Shown here piece after piece: positions 33,120-42,964 of a stretch of 64,000 bases of DNA. Under the pieces are notes generated by a model that was given only the letters and a program-made list of their open reading frames with translations, was not told the DNA's origin and ran no database searches. Where the stretch lies: positions 5,022,001 to 5,086,000 of the forward strand of contig JAYKYS010000018.1 of the NCBI GenBank assembly GCA_036924285.1, written 5' to 3'. The stretch comes from Asterella californica. Its lineage: Eukaryota > Streptophyta > Marchantiopsida > Marchantiales > Aytoniaceae. Position 1 is the first letter of the stretch. Each line of letters starts with the position of its first letter. A program made the translations under genes and the position numbers.

Positions 33120-34124
33120 TTACAACTCACCTTCTGCACGTCTGCCCGTCATGTCACGCAGCATAGCACTGCACAACGACATATACTCAGGAAATGCACG
33201 AACGGGCTCAAACTGAGGGCAGACGCGCGGTGTGGGAACGGGCGGTGTGAGAACAAACTCGCGCGGTGTGGGAACAAACTCGTGCGTGATTCTCGGTGAT
33301 GGAACACTTAGCAGACGCTCCTCCTCCTCCAGACTCACTGGTTCGAAGTACCGCCTGCGAGGTTGCTGATTGGCAAAAAATATCGTATCTATGTCCCTCA
33401 TGATAATTGTCTCCGGATGCACAATAGACTTCCACAACGTGTCGCTCCTTGCACGCTGTAACCCATTGCTCATCAGCCACCTGCAGGAAGGAGAGTACTT
33501 TCCTGACCGGACCATCGTTCGTAGGGAAGAGCGCAAAGTACTTTCGAGGAGATGCCTGCATTTATACTTGTTAAATTGCAAGGCTCTCTGCAGAACACTG
33601 TTAGAATTCAACTCCACTCGATTTTTCGTATCCGCCGCACCCAGGAGAGTGAACAGCTCGTCCCCGTCTGCAAGCATGGACTCAGTAATGTTTTTCATAC
33701 AAGACTGATGGTGGACCTCAGACTTATCCTTCATACAGTACCCGACCATACCGACGAAGGTATGGAGGCCTCGGTTGTTAAGTTTCTTTACACATACCTC
33801 ACCGTCCAAGGGCCTAGTAGCACCCTTCCAACCTAGAACTGCGATCAGCCTCTTCTTCACGTCTACAGGGCTAGAAGCTCGCAAAGATAAAACACCTTGG
33901 ACATGTATGTGCAACAGAACCTCACCTCTCTCCACAGATATCAAACCAGCCTCACATTCGGTATGTAAAAAGTTGCATAAGGGGAGCCAACAACAAAGAT
34001 CGAGGTCACCTCCTGTCTGAGCTACAGTCATAGAAACCTCAAGACTTTTGATTGCCGTCTCCCTCCGAGGAACACTCGGACAGTTTGCTGCTCGCTTCGC
34101 GCGAGCTGCCTGCCGCATTTGCAT
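33120..34124 (-). CDS. Cassette B ORF2: HUH (Rep-type) single-tyrosine endonuclease
   Basis: 334 codons, intact. Motif I is VSMTVAQTGGDLD (about 30-42). Motif II is LLHIHVQGV with His72-Ile-His74. Motif III is FVGMVGYCMKDK with Tyr129 and Lys132. About half of the residues match cassette A over the 250-residue core by eye, including VKKR, GLHT, MKNI and ES at a fixed distance after the catalytic Tyr, LLGA, KNRVEL, QxNKYK, SGKYS, RWLM and LWKS. The C-terminal tail differs and contains tandem prolines around PTPR. The basic N-terminus (MRQAARAKR) parallels A. No helicase motif. Expected role is DNA nicking and joining for transposition. The conserved catalytic residues and open frame suggest recent selection. 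Confidence 0.8.
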   Translation of the reverse strand: MQMRQAARAKRAANCPSVPRRETAIKSLEVSMTVAQTGGDLDLCCWLPLCNFLHTECEAGLISVERGEVLLHIHVQGVLSLRASSPVDVKKRLIAVLGWKGATRPLDGEVCVKKLNNRGLHTFVGMVGYCMKDKSEVHHQSCMKNITESMLADGDELFTLLGAADTKNRVELNSNSVLQRALQFNKYKCRHLLESTLRSSLRTMVRSGKYSPSCRWLMSNGLQRARSDTLWKSIVHPETIIMRDIDTIFFANQQPRRRYFEPVSLEEEERLLSVPSPRITHEFVPTPREFVLTPPVPTPRVCPQFEPVRAFPEYMSLCSAMLRDMTGRRAEGEL

Positions 34125-34584
34125 CGGAAGGGTACCGATAATGCTTGCAACCTATCATGTATATCCGAGGGTTGACAGTGCGGCAAATGCAGCTCAAGTA
34201 CTTGTTTCGATACACAGAAACCACGACAGACTTCAGATACTCAGTGTGGCCGTCACGAATGTACTTGGGATAAGAAAAAATATTTCTCTTTCTATCTCTC
34301 AGAACTAGCCACAAATCTATCGACTCCACGTAGAAGAAGGGACCGATCATACACTGCAAACACTCGATAGCCCCGGAAAAAGCATAAGAAATTTGAATGT
34401 AATCAGAAGCAGGCAAAAGGAACTCGGGTGGCTTCAAGCAGAAACAGAAATCTATGTAAATGTAATTCCGCGTCAGGTACAGGTCGTGCTCTGAAAACGA
34501 AACATAAGGCGTAAACAACAAGGGAAAAGGAGGAGGATTCGAAGGAACAACAAACTGATCGACTTGACATTTGTAACCTTCCAT
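34039..34584 (-). CDS. Cassette B ORF1: conserved companion protein, unknown function
   Basis: 181 codons from the ATG at 34584. Shared with cassette A ORF1: PPPFP near the start, a Y-x-D-F aromatic stretch before PPEFLL, MIGPFFY, LWLVLRD, IFSYPKY, and a Cys-containing end (CIC). Its last 86 bases overlap ORF2, again in the +1 frame. An open segment in another frame just upstream (ATG at 34739; Ser/Pro/acidic-rich, SPHLSSDPSVPSS) resembles the acidic Ser-rich N-terminus of cassette A ORF1. This suggests the gene was longer and is interrupted by an indel or a small intron near 34590. A good 3' splice site (TTCGCCTCGGTTCAG) ends at about 34780, and a donor (ATG/GTGAGT) lies at about 35027 on this strand. 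Confidence 0.6.
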   Translation of the reverse strand: MEGYKCQVDQFVVPSNPPPFPLLFTPYVSFSEHDLYLTRNYIYIDFCFCLKPPEFLLPASDYIQISYAFSGAIECLQCMIGPFFYVESIDLWLVLRDRKRNIFSYPKYIRDGHTEYLKSVVVSVYRNKYLSCICRTVNPRIYMIGCKHYRYPSDANAAGSSREASSKLSECSSEGDGNQKS

Positions 34585-35560
34585 ACAGAAGCACGGTGCG
34601 GAGACGCATGAGACAAGTCGGATGATGGTGGTGTCGACGGAAAAAGCAAAGGACTAGACGGAACACTAGGGTCGGACGAGAGATGAGGAGAGGCTACTGT
34701 GTCATCATTGGTCCCATTCAACACAGATTCGGTGGTCATCGACAATAAAGAAAGAGAAGTGGGAAGAGAAGTACCAGGGCTGAACCGAGGCGAAGAAAGC
34801 AATTAGAAATTGAAATTGTTCGACGAACAGCGTGGACGTGCATGCGGACGGTACCCTAGAAAGATTCGCCATCTTCGAACAAGACGATGTAACCCGAACG
34901 TCGGCAGGTACGTCCTGTGCGCACAACTGCGAGATAACAAGAAGCAAACCGAACTCGAGCACCGTCCGATGCAACGAACCGTGCAAGCATTGAGGCAGCA
35001 GATTCAAATGACGGTCCTTCTCCACTCACCATCATGCTGCCGATTTGTCGAAGACGAAAACGTCAAATATGAAGGATAATTTCTCGATTGCTCGGTTCTC
35101 CTTCAAAGGAGAACCGTGCAAACGAGCAAATGTATTAGCGAGAAAGAAAAGAAACTGGCGACCAGTAATCCCCGAAGTGGAAAGAACATCGAGAAAGAAC
35201 ATCACCGACGACGACAACAATCCGCGAGAAGGATAAAATCGAAGAATGTCCCAGGCTGATGCGCGTGACGATTGCCGTGCAAACCGAACGAGAGGAGAAC
35301 GCCGCGAACAAGGAGCGGGCGACGACGATACAATGAGAAGCACGACAAGAAGGAGGTCAATGCCCTCGACGAATGCCGTGCGAACCGAACGTGAGATACG
35401 ACTGCGAGCAATTCCGCGAGAGAGGACGACGACAACACGGCGTGGAGCGTGAGATTCGAATACCGTCAATTCTGCAGCCCAGCCATCCTCCGCCTCGTTA
35501 CAGCATCCTGCACGCGTCGTCCGCACGTGTGCATGGCCCGAAGTCGAATTCGAATTAACC

Positions 35561-36509
35561 TGTCAACCTTAACACCTTAATCCGTAGCCCCGTCCCAGCC
35601 AAAAAAGACATTCCCTTGCCGCCGCAAAAGAAGGCAGCTAACTCGAAGCGGAAAATTACGCGTCAAAAGCCCTCTGGCAGCCAACCGCCATTCAAGAGAA
35701 CTCCGAACGGTCCCTGCTTTCTGCCGTTACGGTGCAAAGCAAGTTGGGGATGCTTATTGTTTTTAATTGTGTTACGTTCGCTCGATAATTTGGTGTGAGA
35801 TGTTAGATTTGGATGCGGACTAGCGAAATTTAACCAAAACCATGAGAGAAGCACAACAAGGCGCTCCTGCTCCAGTATATAATCTTGGTCTTTAATGAAT
35901 AACTAATTAGTTTTTCCAGTTTAATTTATGACTAAGTGTTTACATAAAATGTAGTCATATTAAATCCAACAACTAACCGAAATTAATTAAATCGGTGTCC
36001 CATTCGACCACACTACCATAGGGTAGTCAAACTTTCGAGTTATATAACATGCCCCGTATGTACTCGTAAGAGTATGCTTCAACATGTATTTGGTACTTTA
36101 TCATAACTCTAATATGTTTGTTGGATTTGATTTCACCATTATATCGTTGTTGGATATTATCTCACAATTACTTTATTTGATCCAATTCTTGGTTGACAAT
36201 AGCAAGTTCAATAGGTGAAGATGCCATGTTTATTTGAATATAAAATGTGCATGTAAATAATGATAATAATCATCATTTAATTTAAAATATATATAATAAA
36301 TTATAAACTCAAATTTTCATTTTTATCTTCTGTAGTTAAACAGGAGTGAACGTGCTGTTGCCAGTCAAGTCAAGGGTGCTATCAAGTAAACAATCTTAAG
36401 ATTAGTGAGTAAAGTCAGACAAACGTATTAGAGATGCAAGAAAATAAATTTCTGATAGTGCAGTAAGTTACTTTCGAGTCGTATAACCTACCTCGTATAT
36501 ACCATGTAA
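35561..36509. other. Intergenic, AT-rich, nothing recognised
   Basis: After the GC-rich region above cassette B the composition drops to AT-rich. Only short chance frames occur. It ends at the chromovirus target site. Confidence 0.5.
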
Positions 36510-36514
36510 CACTC

Positions 36515-37509
36515 TGTAACGTTCGACCGCATATCACAGAATCGAGTCGTCCGTCTCTAACCAATGAGTCGTCCAACGTGAACCTCCCTGAAGACCTGTA
36601 TACTTTATTTGTGTCTCAAGATCCAGTTTGTTAAACTTTCCGCTAATAAACACCAAGGATTTGCTAACCGTCTGACAGGTTTCTAATAACCAACTAGTCT
36701 TTTGCAGGTCTCTGGTACTAATCTCATGTTTCAGAACACCATGGAAACTATTCTAGATCTGGGTTGGATAAAATTTGGACAGTGCTTCCGCTACTGATGA
36801 TCAAGTCGGAACGCAATAATCCCTGAAGAAGAACCAGGACTAGGAAGCCTAGTGGATGCTAGAAAGTATGAAGGCAAAGTAATTACACCGAAAAAAGTCA
36901 ACACCACACCAGGTGCGTCCAATCCAACTTTGGCACACAATCCAAGTTTGTTTATCATAGAATAGAGAAAATCAAGAGCTCATATACATTACACGGCGTT
37001 TACTTGCTAACAAGGTCACGAAGAGCTATTGGACCGGCAATTCTTCACTGCTTTGCAACTCTCCGGTGAGAGTTTCACTCCAGAACTAGAATTTCTCCAG
37101 AACGCTCTGAATGCTCCAGAACGCTTTTCCCTGAACGCTCTGATTTTCCACTCAATAGACTAAATCTCAAATTAGAGATCGGGCCAATGTTAAGATCCCG
37201 CTGGTACCCTTGGTTTGCAACTATTTACTCACAACCTGCTCTCTGTAAACTTGGTATGTGTCTCCAGTCTACACATCTTCTCCTCTGGATACTATGTACA
37301 GTCTTTGCTCAGTCTCTCTGCCAACCACCAGCCTGAGAACCATGAAAACTAACCCAAGTCAAAAAGTGAAAACAACAATGGAGTTTTTAGAGTTCGCGAT
37401 CTCTTTATCTAATCTCTGCGAGTCTTCCTTATGACCTTGTAGTCGCCACGTATTTTGTCTAATCACGGCCCTTTTTTTTTTTTTTTTTTTTAAAGAAAAC
37501 GGCGTTACA
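36515..37509 (-). repeat. Chromovirus 3' LTR (left copy)
   Basis: 995 bases, TGTAAC to GTTACA. It is longer than the other copy partly because of an uninterrupted run of about 22 T near 37471-37491, where the partner has CTTTTTATAG. It also has extra CCAGAACGCT repeats. Confidence 0.9.
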
Positions 37510-37847
37510 ATTGCTTCAACCAACAAAACGTAATTCTTCCACTAAACTGCGGTATCTGCAGTACGACATTAGGAATAACACTTTCTCAAATCCAGAAAAA
37601 CACTACCTCATCCAGGGTAAGCGTTTTCTCAAAGCTATACTCCATTACCTAGCACTCATTGAAGCTTCTAGGTGAGACAAAACCCTAGCTTCGAGGTGGT
37701 GAACTCGTCAGTTTCTTTTTATCCACCTCCTTACTATGATACACCAAGTAGTATCAGTCTTAACCTGATTGACATTCGACAGTCATAAGAAGTCAGCAGA
37801 CCACAACTCAACCTTTAGACGAGTAGATTGGCCAGATCTACTCGGTT

Positions 37848-38264
37848 TTAGTGTCCTTGAAGGGCCCTTTTGCATGACTCTTCTGTCCACCGCTTAGCTG
37901 GAAGAGAGCACTGCGGATTGTCGTCTCGTAAAGTATCTACGCAGTGGTTCCTGAAACTTGTACAGTGCAAGATCATCCAAGAACTCCTAAGCTTCATTAT
38001 CAGTCTCGGAACTCTACCTGTCCAACGACATAGGTATTGAGTAACGGGTTCTCCAGCTCCATCTGGGTTCGGTGATGCTCGATGATCTACTATCTCAATC
38101 AACTCAAGATCTTCAGCTCTTGGTAATGCTTCTAATACCAGGTGCCATTTCTGATATCTTCCTGACAAAGACTCTAGTTCTTCGCAAAACGCTTTCAAGT
38201 TAGAAACATGAATGATAGGGTGATAATGCTTCATACTAGCTGAAAAATGTAGCTTATAGGTCAT
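37848..38264 (-). pseudogene. Chromovirus integrase tail with chromodomain
   Basis: Residues 13-45 (HYHPIIHVSNLKAF then WHLVLEALP) are the post-integrase linker. Residues 53 to about 100 (38108 down to 37965) form a chromodomain start: ELIEIVDHRASP, then QYLCRWTGR, which corresponds to the usual EYLVKWKGY strand. The reading then drifts out of the conserved frame (the expected TWEP-type motif is not visible), so the domain is damaged. Chromodomains bind methylated histone H3 and steer chromoviruses to heterochromatin. Confidence 0.7.
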
Positions 38265-38366
38265 AGGACCTAACTTCTTCTCAGTCAGGAATGGTCCTGC
38301 TCACTTTGGAAGAAGCTTCTTGGCTAAGTCCACCCTTGCTAGGATTTTGAAGTTCTTGGTCCGTAA

Positions 38367-38651
38367 TCAAACTCTCGGTACGTCTTGTCTACCACGGTTT
38401 GCATACTTGGCATACCGTTGTTGTGTCTTCTCCATGTGTTTCTTTGTCTCTTGAAACACAATACCCTGAACGCGTATGAAAGTCTCTAGATCTGGAGGAT
38501 CCTGATTCGACCTTCTTTTGTTTTCATACCCCTTGGTAGCCATAGTTATAGGAGTCCAAGGTGCATGAGAACCCCGATAAACCACTTCAAATGGTTTAAA
38601 TCTTGTGCTCGAATGCTTGGTGTTGTTATATGCAAACTCCACCAAGTCCAA
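38367..38651 (-). pseudogene. Chromovirus integrase C-terminal remnant
   Basis: Begins DLVEFAYNNTKHSSTRFKPF and continues YRGSHAPW. This is the last part of the integrase core and the start of its tail. The zinc-binding domain and the DDE catalytic residues that should precede it are absent (see the deletion reported in the findings). Confidence 0.8.
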
Positions 38652-38679
38652 ATGCTCACTCCAATCACTCTGATCAATG

Positions 38680-39211
38680 CCTGTCGGATTTGATCCAAAA
38701 GCTCTTCACTTGTGTCTTGAGTTGTTAATGCTTGGACACGTCTACTTAGCACATTTGTTGGAATATTTTCCTTCTTCTTTTGATACCGCCATTCGATATC
38801 AAAACGTGCAAGCTCCACTTGCCAACTTTGTTGTTTACGTGACAAACGAGATTTACTCTAAAAGTATGTATTACCCTCGCAGTCCGTTACAACAGTAACT
38901 TTGCTTGACAACAAATAATGCTCCCAACGTTTCAGACAATGGACAACTGCGAACATCTCTTGTTCATGAGCAGACCATTTTGCCTCAGTTTCAGAAAACT
39001 TATGACTTTCGTAAACCACTGGATGTTTTTCTTGCATCAACACTCCTCCAATGACCCACTGGGAAGCATCTGTGTGAACCTCGAAAGGTTCTCTCATCTT
39101 TGGAAGAGCTAGCACATGCATTTTTCTCAGTGCTTGTTTCAATCCTTGAAACGCTCTTTCAGCTACTGGGTTCCAAATAACCTTGGAAGCTTTGCATAAC
39201 AAGTCGAACAA
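38680..39211 (-). pseudogene. Chromovirus RNase H (broken)
   Basis: 38858-39211 has VIWNPVAERAFQGLKQAL, FEVHTDASQWVIGGVLMQ (first catalytic Asp), KWSAHEQEMFAVVHCLKRW and YLLSSKVTVVTDC. After a break near 38850 the domain continues as MSRKQQSWQVELARFDIEWR and TNVLSRR. Confidence 0.85.
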
Positions 39212-40320
39212 AGGTGCAGCTTTATGCGCAAATTGATAAACAAAGCGTCGAAAGTGTGTGGCTAATCCAAAAAAAGATCTGAGCTCATGAACGCTTTCAA
39301 GTCTCTTCTATTCAACAATGGCTCGAATATTGGTCCTGTTAGGATTGATACCCTGCGCATCAATCAAATATCATAGAAACATCACACTATCTTGTCCAAA
39401 AGAACACTTGCTCTTCTTGAGATAGAGTTGATGCTCTTCTAGACGCTTAAACATTGTTTCAACATATGCTAGATGTTGATCTCAAGTGGATGAGAAGATG
39501 ATGATATCATCTAAGTACACGATAACGCTCTCATCCAAGAGATCTTTGAATATCTCGTTCATCAGCCTGCAAAAAGTACCAAGTGCATTGGACAATCCAA
39601 ACGGCAACACTGTATACTCAAACAAGCCATACCTCGTCCTTACAACCGTCTTTTCTTCATCACATTCTTTGATCCGGATTTGATGATATCCAGAACGCAA
39701 ATCCAGCTTGGTGAAGTATCTTCTTGTGGTCAACCGATCTGTGGTTTCATCCATGAGAAGAAGAGGGTACTTGTTCTTGACATTAATCTTATTGAGTGCA
39801 CGATAGTCTGCACACATGCGAATACCACCATCTTTCTTGATCACGAACAACACCGGGGCAACATAAGGTGATATATTGGGTCGTAAGATACCTTGAGCTA
39901 CTAACTCTTTCAACTGAGTCTTAAGCTCTGTGAGCTCATCAAACGACATGCGTCTTGATGGCACTACAATAGGTCTAGCCCCAGGAACCAGATAATAGCA
40001 TGATCCAAGACTCTCCTCGGAGGAAGTCCTGTTGGTAACTGGTCCGGCATTATGTGAGAATACCTCTCAATCAATGATTGCATATCAGGATGTATGAGAA
40101 GAGCAGCAATACGTTCTTCCTCATCAGTCTCCACCTTGGGTTTAGCCATCACTGCAACCCAAGCTTCGTCAAATGACTTGATCTGCTTTCCAAACTGTCT
40201 GGCTGTGTAGATCTGAAATGCCACCTTGGCTCGTTGGAACCTACGAGCAGCATGGTTTGACTCCTTGGGTCTCTCTTTGATGATCAAAGGATGTGGTTGA
40301 TCCAAGCCCCATCGATCCAT
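39212..40320 (-). pseudogene. Chromovirus reverse transcriptase with upstream linker (broken)
   Basis: 39964-40320 is the spacer ending in GLPPRRVLDHAI. 39482-39964 (160 codons) is the reverse transcriptase palm and fingers: MPSRRMSFDELTELKTQL, DGGIRMCADYRALNKI, YFTKLDLRSGYHQIRI, YTVLPFGLSNALGTFCRLM and the intact catalytic YLDD in SVIVYLDDIIIF. 39212-39481 holds the thumb region (FGLATHFRRF-like) with stops. Confidence 0.9.
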
Positions 40321-40378
40321 GACCTATGACATTCCCTTCTTGCACATCTAGCTCTGCCTTGGTCTCTTGTAACCAAGA

Positions 40379-40672
40379 TCATGACAAGATACCCTCCATT
40401 GTATCACCCAAGTTCATAACTATAAATTCATGCTTCCTGGTTACCCCTCCAATATTAATAGGAACACTCATGAGATTTTCTGTAACGGTTGTGCTACCTT
40501 GCACAAACTTTACCAACAACGGGGTCATGATCTTGGTTCTAGTCACCCCTAAGGTCCTAACCAGCTTTTCATCCAAGACATTCACATCTACTCCAGTATC
40601 CATAAGCAAACAACACTGTTGATTTCCTATTTTCACTTCAATCCACGGCAGAAAATCCCCATGTTCTACCAA
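40379..40672 (-). CDS. Chromovirus aspartic protease domain
   Basis: 98-codon open segment with WIEVKIGNQQCCLLMDTG followed by VDVNVLDEKL. The active-site Asp-Thr-Gly is intact. It lies between gag and reverse transcriptase and would cleave the polyprotein, which is no longer produced in one frame. Confidence 0.75.
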   Translation of the reverse strand: MVEHGDFLPWIEVKIGNQQCCLLMDTGVDVNVLDEKLVRTLGVTRTKIMTPLLVKFVQGSTTVTENLMSVPINIGGVTRKHEFIVMNLGDTMEGILS

Positions 40673-40782
40673 ATGCTCATCAGCACAATCTCTGCTCTAG
40701 TAGTCGCCTCAACAATTTCTTCAACACTGGTTATCTCTTCAGTTGTCAACCCACGCACGTTGCTCGTTGTTGAACGTTGAGG

Positions 40783-41955
40783 ACAATCACGAGCGATATG
40801 ATCATCACATCCGCATCAAAAATAGATGATCGTCCTTGACGGTGTAATACTGCTAGCTCCACTGCTCCTAGCACCTGAAGTTGAAGCTTGGTTTAATCCT
40901 ACATTGGATGCATAAGATCCAGTAGGTCGTGTTTGAGTGGGACCACGAGTAACTCCTCATTGCTGAGATCCACGAGAAAATCTCCTTCGAGATGCACCAA
41001 ATCTTCCACCACCACGTCCTCTATCACCTCTACTCTGAAAGGACGATATCTGTCCTTGAAGATTGCGCCAAAATCCTCTACTAGGCTCGCCATCACTTGT
41101 TCCACGTTGAAACTTGGAAGGCTACACGATGTAGTTACGTTCTCTAGTGTTCTCTGCTGCTTCCAGATATGCAAACAAGTTTTGCATGTCCTCAGACTTG
41201 TGAAACACAACCCAGTTATCAAACACGTTAGCATAGAACCCTTGCAGATCCTTCTTCAAGTGAAACAGCAAGTCGGTGCGATCCACCATGTGCAAACGAG
41301 TAACCAACTCAGAAAATCGCTGGAGGTACTATCTGGTACTCCCTGTTTGTCTCAGATGAATGAGCTCTAGCTGAAACTGTGTAGCTTCATCCACTGATAC
41401 CAAATGTCGTCGAATCTCATCTTTCAGCTCCGGCCAAGTGGACATAGGATTTGTACCGTTCAAACTCCTCATCTGTTGTTGACCTCCATATCATTCTTTC
41501 GTCTCTCCTTCTAGTCTACTAACAGCATAGGTGAACCAGCTGCGCTCATCAAAATTCTCCAAGTAATTCTCCATCTCAGTAATCCATAACTCAAACTTGG
41601 AAAAGCTTTTCTCATTGTTAAAGACCGATGGCGTTGCTGGTTCAGTCCATTTCACTTTCCGCTTGTGTCTTTCTTTGGCTGAGCTACCTTCTGCAACATT
41701 ATCTTGCGCCTTATGTGACCCACCTTCATTCTTATCTACCTTAGCAGTATCAACTGCACCTTCATCTAGCAACGTTAAATCCTTGACTTGCTCGGTTTGT
41801 GGTACATGGATCTCTACTTCTTTCTCAAGTGTTGCTTTTGCTTGAGCTAAATCCGCCTTAAGCACCTTGTTCTCAGCTTCCACTTGCTCAAGTCGGCATT
41901 CCAACTTCTTCAGAAACGCCTTCATCTCGTCCATCCCAGTCGGCACAGCTTTCAT
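40783..41955 (-). pseudogene. Chromovirus gag with degenerate zinc knuckle
   Basis: 41491-41955 (154 codons) opens with MDEMKAFLKKLECRLEQVEA, a coiled-coil-like helix, then a Lys/Glu-rich linker and a capsid start (SFSKFELWITEMENYLENF). The capsid continues at 41490-41100 in other frames (LVSVDEATQFQLELIHLRQ, LLFHLKKDLQGFYANVFDN) with an in-frame stop. The zinc knuckle at 40783-40824 keeps CGCDDHIARDC, but its first Cys is Tyr and a TGA lies inside it, so RNA binding would be lost. Confidence 0.8.
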
Positions 41956-41991
41956 TGTCGATGGTGTTCAACAAAGATTCAACTTGAACAT

Positions 41992-42003
41992 GCTCTGATA
42001 CCA
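41992..42003 (-). other. Primer-binding site (tRNA-Met type)
   Basis: The minus strand reads TGGTATCAGAGC two bases after the LTR end. This is the standard plant LTR-element primer site complementary to the 3' end of initiator tRNA-Met. Confidence 0.9.
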
Positions 42004-42005
42004 AC

Positions 42006-42964
42006 TGTAACGTTCGACCGCAGATCACGAAATCGAGTCATCCGTCTCTAACCAATGAGTCGCTGAACGTGAACCTCCTTGAAGACATGTATACTTTATT
42101 TGTGTCTCCAGATCCAGTTCGTTAAACTTTTCGCTAATAAACACCAAGGATTTGATAACCGTCGGACATGTTTAGAATAACCAACTAGTCTTTTGCAGGT
42201 CTCTGATACTAATCTCAGGTTTCAGAACACCGTGGAAACTATTCTGGGTCTGGGTTCAATAAAATTTGGGTAGTGTTTCCGCTACTGGTGATAAAGTCGG
42301 AACGCAATAATCCTTGAAGAAGAACCAGGACTAGAGAACCTAGTGGATGCTAGAAAGTAAGAAGGCAAAGTAATTACACCGAAAAAAGTCAACACCACAC
42401 CAAGTGCGTCCAATCCAACTTTGGCACACAATCCAAGTTTGTTTATCATAGAATAGAGAAAATCATATACATTACACGGTGTTTACTTGCTGACAAGGTC
42501 ACAAAGAGCTCTTGGACCGACAATTCTTCATTGCTTTACAACTCTCTGGTGAGAATTTCACTCCAGAACTAGAATTTCTCCAGAAAACTATTCTTCATCC
42601 TGAACGCTCTGATTTTCCACTCAGTAGACTAAATCTCAAATTAAAGATCGGGCCAATATTAAAATCCCGCTAGTAGCCTTGGTTTGCAACTATTTACTCA
42701 CAACCTCCTCTCTGTAAACCTGGTATGTGTCTCCAGTCTACACATCTTCTCCTCTGGATACTGTCTACAGTATTTGCTCAGTCTCTATGCCAACCACCAG
42801 CCTGAGAACCATGAAAACTAACCCAAGTCAAAAAGTGAAAACAACTATGGATTTTTTAGGGTTCACGATCTTCTTATCTAGTCTCTGCGAGCCTTCTTTA
42901 TGACCTTGTAGTCGTCACGTATTTTGTCTAATCACGGTCTCTTTTTATAGAAAACGGCGTTACA
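42006..42964 (-). repeat. Chromovirus 5' LTR (right copy)
   Basis: 959 bases from TGTAAC to GTTACA, next to the primer site. It would hold the element promoter read leftwards. The target duplication ACTC follows at 42965-42968. Confidence 0.9.

Larger units (their letters stand above)
32493..35560 (-). mobile_element. Cassette B: second candidate Replitron-type transposon
   Basis: Second copy of the two-ORF unit on the same strand (ORF1 34039-34584, ORF2 33120-34124), about 1.8 kb to the right of cassette A's ORF1. Coding homology with A is clear at the protein level, but the flanks are not alike by eye, so these are two divergent family members rather than a recent tandem duplication. The limits are not defined. 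The left limit is set at the repeat and hairpin near 32.5 kb. The right limit is set arbitrarily where the GC-rich upstream region ends near 35.56 kb. Confidence 0.5.
36515..42964 (-). mobile_element. Chromovirus (Ty3/gypsy with chromodomain), full-length frame but integrase core deleted
   Basis: Two direct LTRs (36515-37509 and 42006-42964) begin TGTAAC and end GTTACA and are flanked by the 4-base duplication ACTC (36511-36514 and 42965-42968). On the minus strand the order is LTR, primer site, gag, protease, reverse transcriptase, RNase H, integrase tail, chromodomain, LTR, which is the chromovirus plan. The LTRs are about 90% identical by eye in the first 90 bases, so the insertion is not recent. 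Coding frames are broken and most of the integrase is missing, so it could move only with outside help. Confidence 0.9.

Noticed and set aside
29837..34124. Endogenous CRESS-DNA virus Rep as the source of the HUH genes
   Set aside because: No SF3 helicase or Walker A motif and no capsid gene; two related cassettes with the same companion ORF fit a transposon better. A distant common origin remains possible.
29837..34124. Helitron
   Set aside because: Only one Tyr in motif III and no helicase domain; no CTRR end with hairpin could be placed at either cassette.
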